Shown here: in pieces, positions 16,732 to 24,584 of the stretch | Layout of the letters: every line of letters begins with the position of its first letter | Numbering within the stretch: position 1 is the stretch's first letter | DNA from: Lachnospiraceae bacterium MC2017 | Lineage (GTDB): Bacteria > Bacillota > Clostridia > Lachnospirales > Lachnospiraceae | Assembly: GCA_000701625.1 (NCBI GenBank) | Contig: JNJK01000005.1 | Span: 211,660-275,659 of the forward strand | DNA length: 64,000 nucleotides | Direction: 5' to 3' | Notes under the pieces: generated by a model | What the model was told of the DNA's origin: nothing | Seen by the model: only the letters and a program-made list of their open reading frames with translations | Database searches by the model: none | Made by a program: the position numbers and the translations under genes

Positions 16732-17055
16732 AACTGTCAGTTCTCCCCACAACATTGATATCAAAAACTTTGTCGTGCTCCCCTGTCATCAACATAATAA
16801 TAAAGTGCAAGAAAGAGGTCTATAGATTATTTCAATCCAGACCTCTTCTCGCGTGTATACTCAGCAAACTGAAAAGTATGGGGTACGAATATTTTCAGTA
16901 GCTTCGCCATATATAATTCTTTCTCTTTACTATAGTGTTAAGAAGGGCAAAATTTCTTTTGGGGTTAACATCATATAATAAAGAAAAAGTATTTTATATT
17001 CACATATTATCTATCATATCTTACTTTTTCTAATCATTTTTTGTCACGATAATCA
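16732..17055. other. Intergenic region with one inverted repeat
   Basis: This 324-base gap holds the AraC gene promoter region and the end of brnQ. An inverted repeat at 16812-16847 (AAGAGGTCT and its complement, 17-base loop) could be a weak minus-strand terminator for brnQ or an operator; the T-run is poor. The rest is AT-rich with no supported gene. Confidence 0.4.
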
Positions 17056-18408
17056 TCACTTTTTGCACAATTGTTCAGAATGAAATCTAACGATCATTCC
17101 TATAAATAAACCAATCAAAGCAGGAACTCCCCAGCCTATACCCAGATCGTAAAGCGGCAAAAATTTTGACACTGCGTGTACAATTATATCAGCATGAATA
17201 CCTGTTTGAACGTCATCAGGCAGTGTACGGAGCAGATCAAAAAATGCTGCAACCGAAGTAAATGCCGTTACTGATATGAATACTCGTTTATCATACTGTA
17301 TCACTCCTCCAAAAAGACACATAAGTATGAGAGTGATCGCCAGAGGATACAGGAACATCAATACCGGAACTGCATATGAGATCAACACAGTAAGTCCTAC
17401 ATTTGAAATTACAAGCGGCAGGATAGTGAAAATAACTGCCCATTTTTTATAAGTAATTTTCGGAAAAAGCTGTTCAAAAGTCTCAGCACAACTTGTTACC
17501 AGACCGATCGCAGTTTTCAGGCATGCCAAAAATACCATTATCGCCAAAAGCAGCTGACCTGTTTTTCCGAAATAATGAGCTGCAATCTGTGCGAGTGCGA
17601 TACCACCGTTATCGCTGATATCAAGTACTCCACGGCTCTGTGCACCCATAAGTGTGATCAGCGCATAGATCGTTCCCATTAAAATGCAGCAGAATACGCC
17701 GGCTTTCAATGTACATTTAGCAATAGCCGCAGGTTCACTGACACCGAGTTCTCTGACTACGCGGATGATGATTATACCAAATGCGATCGACGCAAGTGCA
17801 TCCATTGTATTGTAACCTTCGAGAAATCCATTAAAAAATGTATTATCAGCAATTGACGGATCCGGTACTACATTCCCCATCATTCCCATCGGACGAACGA
17901 AAGCCAATAGAAGCAAAAGTCCCAAAAATGTCAGGAAAACCGGATTAATAACCTTTCCGACCCACATCAGTATTTTTCCCGGCTTCAGAGAGAATATGAG
18001 TACCAGTGCAAAGAAAAACACAGAAAATGCAGGCAGCCATAAAGATGAGCCCGACGCAGCAAGCATGGGTTCTATTCCTACCGTAAATGAAGTTGTGGCG
18101 CATCTCGGTATCGCAAAGAAAGGTCCTATCGTCAGGTAAAGCGCACAAGTAAAAAAGAGTGACCAGCCTTTACCAACACGGCTAGCCATGTCAAAAAGAC
18201 CTTCGCTCCGTGAGCTTCCCATAGCGGCCACACCCAGGAGCGGCAGCCCCACTCCGGTCGCAATAAAACCTGCAGCTGCGATCAATGCCTTTGATCCTGC
18301 GAGCTGTCCCATATGCACTGGGAATATCAGGTTTCCGGCTCCGAAAAAGAGCCCAAATAACATACTGGCAACAGCCAGTGTTTCTTTAAGTGTCAGTTTT
18401 GTTTTCAT
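17056..18408 (-). CDS. brnQ: Branched-chain amino acid:cation symporter
   Basis: The 450-residue protein has 12 predicted membrane segments and matches BrnQ/LIVCS transporters: MLFGLFFGAGNLIFPVHMGQLAG at the start, GVGLPLLGVAAMG, TIGPFFAIPRCATTSFTVGIEP (about 92-113), and ALASIAFGIII. BrnQ imports leucine, isoleucine and valine with Na+ or H+. The ATG at 18408 is preferred over a TTG seven codons earlier. It stands alone, with a strong hairpin upstream ending the preceding operon. The family length of 430-450 is met, so it is intact. Confidence 0.92.
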   Translation of the reverse strand: MKTKLTLKETLAVASMLFGLFFGAGNLIFPVHMGQLAGSKALIAAAGFIATGVGLPLLGVAAMGSSRSEGLFDMASRVGKGWSLFFTCALYLTIGPFFAIPRCATTSFTVGIEPMLAASGSSLWLPAFSVFFFALVLIFSLKPGKILMWVGKVINPVFLTFLGLLLLLAFVRPMGMMGNVVPDPSIADNTFFNGFLEGYNTMDALASIAFGIIIIRVVRELGVSEPAAIAKCTLKAGVFCCILMGTIYALITLMGAQSRGVLDISDNGGIALAQIAAHYFGKTGQLLLAIMVFLACLKTAIGLVTSCAETFEQLFPKITYKKWAVIFTILPLVISNVGLTVLISYAVPVLMFLYPLAITLILMCLFGGVIQYDKRVFISVTAFTSVAAFFDLLRTLPDDVQTGIHADIIVHAVSKFLPLYDLGIGWGVPALIGLFIGMIVRFHSEQLCKK

Positions 18409-18520
18409 AGCTAAAAATGTATCCTTCAAATCATTACTCTTTTAAGAGCATAATATATCTATTATGATGTTCCACATCATTTTGGTCAATACCCTAAAAC
18501 AAAGTTCCAACACTGACACA

Positions 18521-18560
18521 AAAGAGCTTTACTGGCATAAAAACCAGTAAAGCTCTTTTT
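18521..18560 (-). terminator. Strong terminator of the EIIC-EIIA/PP2C operon
   Basis: AAAGAGCTTTACTGG pairs perfectly with CCAGTAAAGCTCTTT around a seven-base loop, with T-rich ends on both strands. It lies about 40 bases past the EIIC-EIIA stop and could work in both directions. Confidence 0.9.
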
Positions 18561-18601
18561 CGCATTTCACTATACCCTTATTCGGATCCCGGCAACTGAT
18601 G

Positions 18602-20227
18602 TCAACTACTCAAAACCGTAACAACTATTGGAGATAATCCTGCCTGTGTGATCTTCTCGAGCTCAACTTCCATCACTTCCTGTCCGGCTGTGACACTTTC
18701 TCCTTCTTTGACTAATGGCTTTAGTCCCTTTCCGTTAAGCGTAAATGTATCGATACCCACTAAAAGGATAATCTCCGTATTATCATCGATCCGGAATGTC
18801 ATTGCATGATTTGTATCCGCGATTTCAGAGATCACCCCATCACAGGGAGCAAAAATATGTCCATTCTCCGGCATGATACCCATGCATTTTCCGATTACAC
18901 CTGATGAAAACATTATATCCGGGATACAGTTCATCGGAACAGTTTCTCCGTCCGCAGCAGCTGCGATCGACAGATTACTCCTGCCGTGCCCTCCGGTCTC
19001 CATCAAAGCATCGCCCGCATGAACAACTTTTGATTTTTTCCTGCTAAGACGTGCAAAAGCTGCCGAACGCCAAAATGACACCTGTTCATCAGAAAGAGAT
19101 GCTTCGATATTCAGCCCCTTATCACCATAGAAAATATTTGTAATTACAAATCCACCTAAATAGCTGATAACGATCGCTATCAGATAACAAAGAACACTGA
19201 TAAAACGACCACCACGACCGGCTGTCATCATAAACGCACCCATAAGGCCGGATGGTCCCCAACCTGTCGAAGCAACCCCTGTAAGCATGATAAATGCTCC
19301 TCCGAAACCCGCTCCTAGTCCTGCTGTAAGAAAAGGCATACCTAACGGCAGAGTTACTCCGTAGATCAGCGGTTCTCCAACACCCATTATTCCCGCAGGC
19401 AGTGCACCTGCGATAACAGAACAAAAATCGTTGTTGCCGGTTTTCCTGGCTTTTTTCCAAAGTGCCAGTGCCGCACCAACCTGTCCTGCTCCTGCCATGG
19501 CAAGTGCAGGATAAAGTGTTACATAACCAAGTTCCGACAACTGAACACTATAAAGAGCAACCAGACCATGATGCATACCTGTAGCCACCAACGGCAAAAA
19601 ACATGCTGACGCAAGATAACCTGAGACAGCCTTGATCAAAATATTCTGTGATAGACATGCCCTGCCAAAAATCCAGACAATTCCCTCTGAAATATATCCG
19701 TATAATGGCATTACAAATATGATATACGGGATCACACACACAACCATAGTGATGACCGGTGTAAAGATCACATCAACGGAACGAGGCATTATCGTACGGA
19801 CAGCCCTTTCAACATTGGCTATCAGCATCGCTCCAACGATAACCGCCATGATGCCGCCTTTCCCGCTTCGAAGGATCGAATCCAGCGGAACCTCATTATT
19901 ATAAAGTCCAAGGATTTCCGCTATCACATTTATCCCTTCCATAGATGTGATCATTCCCAGCATACCACCAAGGATAGGCGTACCTCCAAACCTCTCAGAT
20001 GCACGGTACCCCGCCCAGGCAGTCAAAAAAGTCATGACAGATGAATTTATCAATGACAAGATCTGGTAAATAAACATCCACACATCATTTTCTGCGTAAT
20101 TCGGAACCATTTGCGCTATGAGCGACGCAAAACCACCGCAAAGACCTGCACAAATAATACCCGGCAACAGTGGAATAAAGATCTCTCCTATAGTTTTCAG
20201 GTCATTTTTTAGCCTGTTCATTCTCAT
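18602..20227 (-). CDS. PTS-like EIIC-EIIA protein with non-phosphorylatable EIIA
   Basis: The ATG at 20227 follows GGAGGGG by seven bases and gives 541 residues; longer starts run into the phosphatase gene. Residues about 10-400 form a glucose/sucrose-family EIIC with about ten membrane segments and the motif GVGEPLIYGVTLPLGMPF near 280. Residues about 430-541 form an EIIA-Glc-like domain (FSSGVIGKCMGIMPENG, FAPCDGVISEI). Its helper histidine is kept (TNHAM), but the phosphate-accepting histidine of HxGIDT is leucine (EIILLVGIDTF). No EIIB domain is present. A normal phosphate relay is therefore not possible in this protein alone. It follows an RsbU-type phosphatase by 31 bases. It may be a sensor or a facilitator; its substrate is unknown. 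Confidence 0.82.
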   Translation of the reverse strand: MRMNRLKNDLKTIGEIFIPLLPGIICAGLCGGFASLIAQMVPNYAENDVWMFIYQILSLINSSVMTFLTAWAGYRASERFGGTPILGGMLGMITSMEGINVIAEILGLYNNEVPLDSILRSGKGGIMAVIVGAMLIANVERAVRTIMPRSVDVIFTPVITMVVCVIPYIIFVMPLYGYISEGIVWIFGRACLSQNILIKAVSGYLASACFLPLVATGMHHGLVALYSVQLSELGYVTLYPALAMAGAGQVGAALALWKKARKTGNNDFCSVIAGALPAGIMGVGEPLIYGVTLPLGMPFLTAGLGAGFGGAFIMLTGVASTGWGPSGLMGAFMMTAGRGGRFISVLCYLIAIVISYLGGFVITNIFYGDKGLNIEASLSDEQVSFWRSAAFARLSRKKSKVVHAGDALMETGGHGRSNLSIAAAADGETVPMNCIPDIMFSSGVIGKCMGIMPENGHIFAPCDGVISEIADTNHAMTFRIDDNTEIILLVGIDTFTLNGKGLKPLVKEGESVTAGQEVMEVELEKITQAGLSPIVVTVLSS

Positions 20228-20258
20228 TATCAACCCCTCCGGCAAGACTATGGTTTTC

Positions 20259-21533
20259 TTACGCTGATAATCCGTCTGTTCCGTAGTAACATAAGCACAG
20301 CATGGTGATATCGTCAAACTGTTCTGCCCCATCCACAAAGCGATTTATGTCATCCATAACATTTGTCAGGGTCTTTTCCGGAAGTGCATCCGGTTCACTG
20401 TTAAGTGCAGCCAGCATCCGTTCAGTACCGTAAAGCTCATTATCAGCGTTAGTAGCTTCCGCAACACCGTCCGTATATACAAAAAAGCTGTCTCCCGGAT
20501 TCATCTGGAATTCATGCTGTCTGAACTTTAATCCTTCCATAATTCCGACTGGCATCGAATGCCTGTAGACTATCAATTCATAACTGCCGTCAGCTCTTCG
20601 GACTGCAGGATGTTCATGACCGGCATTCGCAACGATTCCCTTACCTGTAGAAATCTCAAGCACCGCAACCCACATTGTCACGAAAAATCCCTCATCATTT
20701 CCTTCACAAAGCTGATTATTCACGTGTTCCAAAGCTTCCGATACACTATTACCGTTCTGAAGACCGGACTTAATAAGAACACGACTAACCATCATGAGCA
20801 GTGCCGCAGGAACTCCCTTTCCAGATACATCCGCCATTACAAAACCGATGTGGTCATGATCTATCATAAAGAAATCGTAAAAGTCTCCTCCAACTTCTTT
20901 CGCAGGAGTCATGCTGGCATATAAACGGAATTCTTTTCTATCAGGGAATGGTGGAAAAAGTCTTGGAAGTTGGCTTTGCTGGATCTTGCTCGCCATCTCA
21001 AGTTCCGCGCCGATCCTCTCTTTTTCAGCAGTAACTCTTTTTATCTGGTCGATATAAAGTGCTGTACGGAGCGACTGCTTTGCAAAAGCTTCCGCAAGAA
21101 CCTCAATCTCATCTCCTGTTCTGTACACATCTTCCATCTTGAATTGTCTGTGCCTGATACCAAGAGATGCTATCCGTCTCGTGATGGTATTCAGCGGATC
21201 GATGATCCTCCTCGAAATGGAATACGCCGAGATTAGACCAGCTGCTACTATCAACACTACCAGGATAAGAAGTATATTTCGCGCATGGAACATTTTTTTA
21301 CGAAATGAAGTCATAGCACCACTTTGGATTTCTTCATACTTATCCTGTAGTCCGTTTTCCTCATACACCTGTCTTTGCATCTCGTAGGTGTCATCGACCA
21401 GTTTTTCTACCCTGCTCGTCTGATAAAAAAAGACTGCAGTATATGCCACGATGATAAGTACGATCGTAACCAGCATCATGCTAAATATTTTATGCCGGAT
21501 ACCACCTCTAAGAATCCCCCTTTGATCTCCCAT
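20259..21533 (-). CDS. RsbU-type PP2C (SpoIIE) phosphatase with HAMP and membrane sensor
   Basis: The 424-residue protein has a membrane helix (about 17-38), an outer loop of about 45 residues, a second helix (about 86-107), a HAMP domain (about 108-160, RRIIDPLNTITRRIASLG), a linker helix (AELEMASKIQQSQLP) and a PP2C domain. Metal-binding motifs are intact: EVGGDFYDFF, VMADVSGKGVPAALLM, ANAGHEHPAV and YTDGVAEA. Such phosphatases act on phosphorylated STAS antagonist proteins, which then bind RsbW-type kinases. No STAS gene is in the window, but two nearby transporters carry RsbW-like domains. The degenerate EIIC-EIIA gene follows in the same operon and may signal to it. Confidence 0.9.
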   Translation of the reverse strand: MGDQRGILRGGIRHKIFSMMLVTIVLIIVAYTAVFFYQTSRVEKLVDDTYEMQRQVYEENGLQDKYEEIQSGAMTSFRKKMFHARNILLILVVLIVAAGLISAYSISRRIIDPLNTITRRIASLGIRHRQFKMEDVYRTGDEIEVLAEAFAKQSLRTALYIDQIKRVTAEKERIGAELEMASKIQQSQLPRLFPPFPDRKEFRLYASMTPAKEVGGDFYDFFMIDHDHIGFVMADVSGKGVPAALLMMVSRVLIKSGLQNGNSVSEALEHVNNQLCEGNDEGFFVTMWVAVLEISTGKGIVANAGHEHPAVRRADGSYELIVYRHSMPVGIMEGLKFRQHEFQMNPGDSFFVYTDGVAEATNADNELYGTERMLAALNSEPDALPEKTLTNVMDDINRFVDGAEQFDDITMLCLCYYGTDGLSA

Positions 21534-21654
21534 CGATACTCCTCCGCTTTCACAGCGATTTCGCTAGTTTTATATATACACTACATTTATTTTTCGACAT
21601 TTTTTTATCATATATATAGTTAATACAACTAATTTCTTTTTAAGTATAAGCGCA

Positions 21655-21692
21655 GAAATAGCGCCTGCGGATTTGCAGGCGCCTGTGTTTAG
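21655..21692 (-). terminator. Terminator of the lipoprotein gene
   Basis: GCGCCTGC pairs with GCAGGCGC around GGATTT. The minus strand then reads TATTTC, while the plus strand has a better T-run. It lies between the lipoprotein stop and the PP2C start. Confidence 0.65.
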
Positions 21693-21706
21693 TTTTTTAC
21701 CAACGA

Positions 21707-22687
21707 TCATTCCTGATCAAATGTGATCGAATCGATTATTCCTGAAAGAGCATCTGACACAGCTATGTTCTGCGCTTCATCATTTCCGTTATGTCCTGAA
21801 ATCTCAAATATAAGTGCTCCATCCATATAATCTCTGCCGAGAGCGGTCGCGTATGCGCCGGAACCATCTTTGTCCGGATCGAGAATAGCCCAATATCCGG
21901 TAACAGCCTCATTACCAAGGAAAGGTGCTTCAGAGTATGTTGTCTTATCAGAACCCCATGACTCACCAAGCTTCTTTATAGCAGCTTCTGCCTTATCCTC
22001 AACAGTGTAAGTCACTGTGATCATATTTGTACCGGCAGATTCACCTGTATAAACTATAAAAACATTACCGTTTTCTCTATTTATCTCGAAATCATTTGCA
22101 TTGTACTTGATGCTCCAGCCATTGGCATCGTGATAAACACTCTTCTCCGGTCCATTCACATAGTTCTCTGCGCTGAAATTGTCCGCATCTACATCATCAA
22201 GTCTCTCAAATACCAGCTCTAGTCCATCGACAAATGAACCTGTGATCCTGTCTTCTTCAAAAGATGTAATCTTTAATGTGTCTTCAACAGAATCCGAACC
22301 TCCGAAACTAAAGGAAACTTCGCCATCTCCCTGAGTGCAGTCAAAAGGTACGCCTGTTCCTGTTGTGCCATCCTCGGTATAACCATAATCAGCTCCGTTA
22401 AATACGTAGAAATAAGTCTTATCAGGATTTTCAGCTTCCTTTGCATAATTAACGTACACACCCTTTGTGAAATAAACCTCTCCGGCTGCGGTTTGCATGA
22501 TGTCATCTTCGATCGAATCCAAAACTTCCGATGCGCCTGCTGATAAAGACACATCTTCCTCAGCGCTCTCTGTCGTCTGGGCTGCGGCCTCTGTTGCAGT
22601 TCCTGCCGGCGCACTCTCTTTTCCGCATCCTGACATAACTGTCAGAGCAACCACACCTGTAACCATGATCACCATAAATTTTTTCAT
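21707..22687 (-). CDS. Lipoprotein of unknown function
   Basis: The ATG at 22687 follows GAGGGG by eight bases and gives 326 residues. MKKFMVIMVTGVVALTVMSGC is a lipoprotein signal with the cysteine at residue 21. A Thr/Ala/Glu-rich linker follows, then about 270 residues of beta-rich sequence (VYFTKGVYVNYAKEAE, GSFVDGLELVFERLDD, GWSIKYNANDFEINRENGNVFIVYTG). It is anchored on the outer face of the membrane. I recognise no family. It has its own promoter region and terminator, between the PP2C operon and the NRPS-like operon; a link to either is only positional. Confidence 0.65.
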   Translation of the reverse strand: MKKFMVIMVTGVVALTVMSGCGKESAPAGTATEAAAQTTESAEEDVSLSAGASEVLDSIEDDIMQTAAGEVYFTKGVYVNYAKEAENPDKTYFYVFNGADYGYTEDGTTGTGVPFDCTQGDGEVSFSFGGSDSVEDTLKITSFEEDRITGSFVDGLELVFERLDDVDADNFSAENYVNGPEKSVYHDANGWSIKYNANDFEINRENGNVFIVYTGESAGTNMITVTYTVEDKAEAAIKKLGESWGSDKTTYSEAPFLGNEAVTGYWAILDPDKDGSGAYATALGRDYMDGALIFEISGHNGNDEAQNIAVSDALSGIIDSITFDQE

Positions 22688-22855
22688 TTTGTTTACCCCT
22701 CTGCTAATTTTTGATTTTATCAGTACTTTGGACTGAACAAAAATTGAATCAGTCTCTTGTTTTCCTTGGGACAAACAAATAATACCAACATGATCATCAC
22801 AGAATTGTCACACGATAAAAATTGTGTCATATCGTTTTTATCCCGACCAAATTTA

Positions 22856-22915
22856 ATTGTTTCTACTCATATTCTAAAAAACGAGAATGACACCATCTGT
22901 CATTCCCGCTAAAAA
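22856..22915 (-). terminator. Terminator of the NRPS-like operon (copy 1 of a repeated element)
   Basis: GAATGACA pairs with TGTCATTC, followed on the minus strand by TTTTTTAGAATATGAG. The same 60-base sequence recurs at 29471-29534 with about 85-90 % identity, including the bases past the T-run. Confidence 0.85.
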
Positions 22916-22927
22916 CTGCAATTCGTG

Positions 22928-24574
22928 TTATGAATTAAATTTACTCATATCGACAAGACCTTCTTTTTTAGCAATGATCGTAGATACAACTGCATCGCCT
23001 GTGACGTTGGTACAGGTCTGCATCATTCCAACTAACGGGTACAGACCCATGACAAGACTTACTGCCTCTGCCGGTACGCCGATCTGCGGTATCAAAAGTG
23101 CGATGCAGACCAGATTTCCACCAGGAACTCCGGGGCTTCCAACAGAAAGAACCATTATCGCAATAAACAAGGACAACAGCACGCTGGGAGTAACCGGTAT
23201 CTGAAAGATCTTTGCGCAGAATAAAGCTGAGATCAAAAGCGAAATACAGCTTCCATCCATATTTATAGTAGCTCCAAGCGGCAGTGAAAACGAATAAATC
23301 TTTGGTGAAATTCCTAATTTATCGCAGCACTCGATAGATGTAGGAAGAGCCGCATTACTCGATGCACAGGTAAATGCAGATGCCATTGCAGGGTAATACT
23401 TCTTTAGGAACTTGTTCGGTGTCAGACCTGCAAACAATGCCAATAAGATGATATACACACAGATCATCAAAACATCGCCGAAATAAATAACCGGTGCCCA
23501 TACAAATACATTCAAGAGTGTCTCAAAATTCATTGCGATCATCATCTTCGCCATAGAGCAAAAGACAATTAAAGGAATTAACTTTACCATCACAGACGTG
23601 ATCTTAGAAAACACATCATTTAAAATGCCAAGCATTTTTTTAACTTCGGGGATTTTTCCTGCTAAAGAAGCCGCAGCTATGCCAAGTACCACAGCCATAA
23701 ATATCAGCTGAAGCATATCTGACTTCTGAAATGGCGTAATGATATCACTTGGTACGATACCTACAATAGTATCCTTGATGGAAATAGTCACTCCTTCAGC
23801 CTTCTGCAGGGTTGCCTCTGCCGTCTCTTCAGAAACTGCCACTGCCAGATCAGTACTTCCTATCGGGAAAAGCTGATATGTAAAATATCCAACACAGATC
23901 GCGATCATAGAAGTCAGGAGGTAAAAGGCAACTATCCGGGTCGCAATCCTTCCAAGAGCCTTTAGATCCGTAAAGTCAGCAATACTGTAAGCCACCGAGA
24001 AAAATACCAGAGGCGCCACGATCAATTTAAGGAAATTTAAAAACATGGTATAAACCGGCGTAATAAGCAGCGTGCTGATATTTTTTCCAACTTCTGCAGG
24101 CAAAAAATTGTGGATCAGAAATCCTGTCAAAATACCGAGTATCAGCGCAGCGATAGTATATATCAGGTTTGTGTAGGTAGATTTTTTTACAGGAAAAGTA
24201 ACTATAGTCTTCCCTTTATTTCTACGTACCAAAAGAGTATCAGCAAATAGCTTATCATAAAGCTTCTTGATAACATCTCCTGCGTCTTCATCAAGTTCAT
24301 CAACCTTAAGCCTCTCATAAATATCAGAAACCGCAAAAGCATCACAACCTGCCTTTATCTGAACTGACAGATTTCCAAAAAGCCCCCTGATCTCTATCAC
24401 AATATCACTACCTACAGGAGCAGATTCCAAAATCTTAGCCAATACCTCCTCTGTGGTCAAAAGAGTCTGAACGATCTGTTTCGAATTAATGTTCCGTTCC
24501 TTCAAAGAATCCTGAACAAACTTCACTCCACTTGCTATTACACCACTATCTGCTTTCAGTACCTTCTTATCCAT
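22928..24574 (-). CDS. Dicarboxylate/amino acid:cation symporter with N-terminal RsbW-like domain
   Basis: The ATG at 24574 follows AAGGAA by about six bases, giving 548 residues. Residues about 130-540 are a full DAACS/SDF transporter like GltP/DctA: SSNAALPTSIECCD (the serine-rich turn), LPLGATINMDGS (substrate and Na+ site), and VGSPGVPGGNLV. It would import glutamate, aspartate or C4-dicarboxylates. The first 125 residues are foreign to this family. TTEEVLAKIL, the run of strands after it, and DVIKKLYDKLFADTLLVRRNKGKTIVTF resemble an RsbW-type histidine-kinase-like ATPase, though the N-box Asn is not evident. It starts four bases after the NRPS-like gene. Function is inferred: transport controlled by, or feeding, a partner-switch signal. 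Confidence 0.85.
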   Translation of the reverse strand: MDKKVLKADSGVIASGVKFVQDSLKERNINSKQIVQTLLTTEEVLAKILESAPVGSDIVIEIRGLFGNLSVQIKAGCDAFAVSDIYERLKVDELDEDAGDVIKKLYDKLFADTLLVRRNKGKTIVTFPVKKSTYTNLIYTIAALILGILTGFLIHNFLPAEVGKNISTLLITPVYTMFLNFLKLIVAPLVFFSVAYSIADFTDLKALGRIATRIVAFYLLTSMIAICVGYFTYQLFPIGSTDLAVAVSEETAEATLQKAEGVTISIKDTIVGIVPSDIITPFQKSDMLQLIFMAVVLGIAAASLAGKIPEVKKMLGILNDVFSKITSVMVKLIPLIVFCSMAKMMIAMNFETLLNVFVWAPVIYFGDVLMICVYIILLALFAGLTPNKFLKKYYPAMASAFTCASSNAALPTSIECCDKLGISPKIYSFSLPLGATINMDGSCISLLISALFCAKIFQIPVTPSVLLSLFIAIMVLSVGSPGVPGGNLVCIALLIPQIGVPAEAVSLVMGLYPLVGMMQTCTNVTGDAVVSTIIAKKEGLVDMSKFNS

Positions 24575-24584
24575 ATGCATTTCC

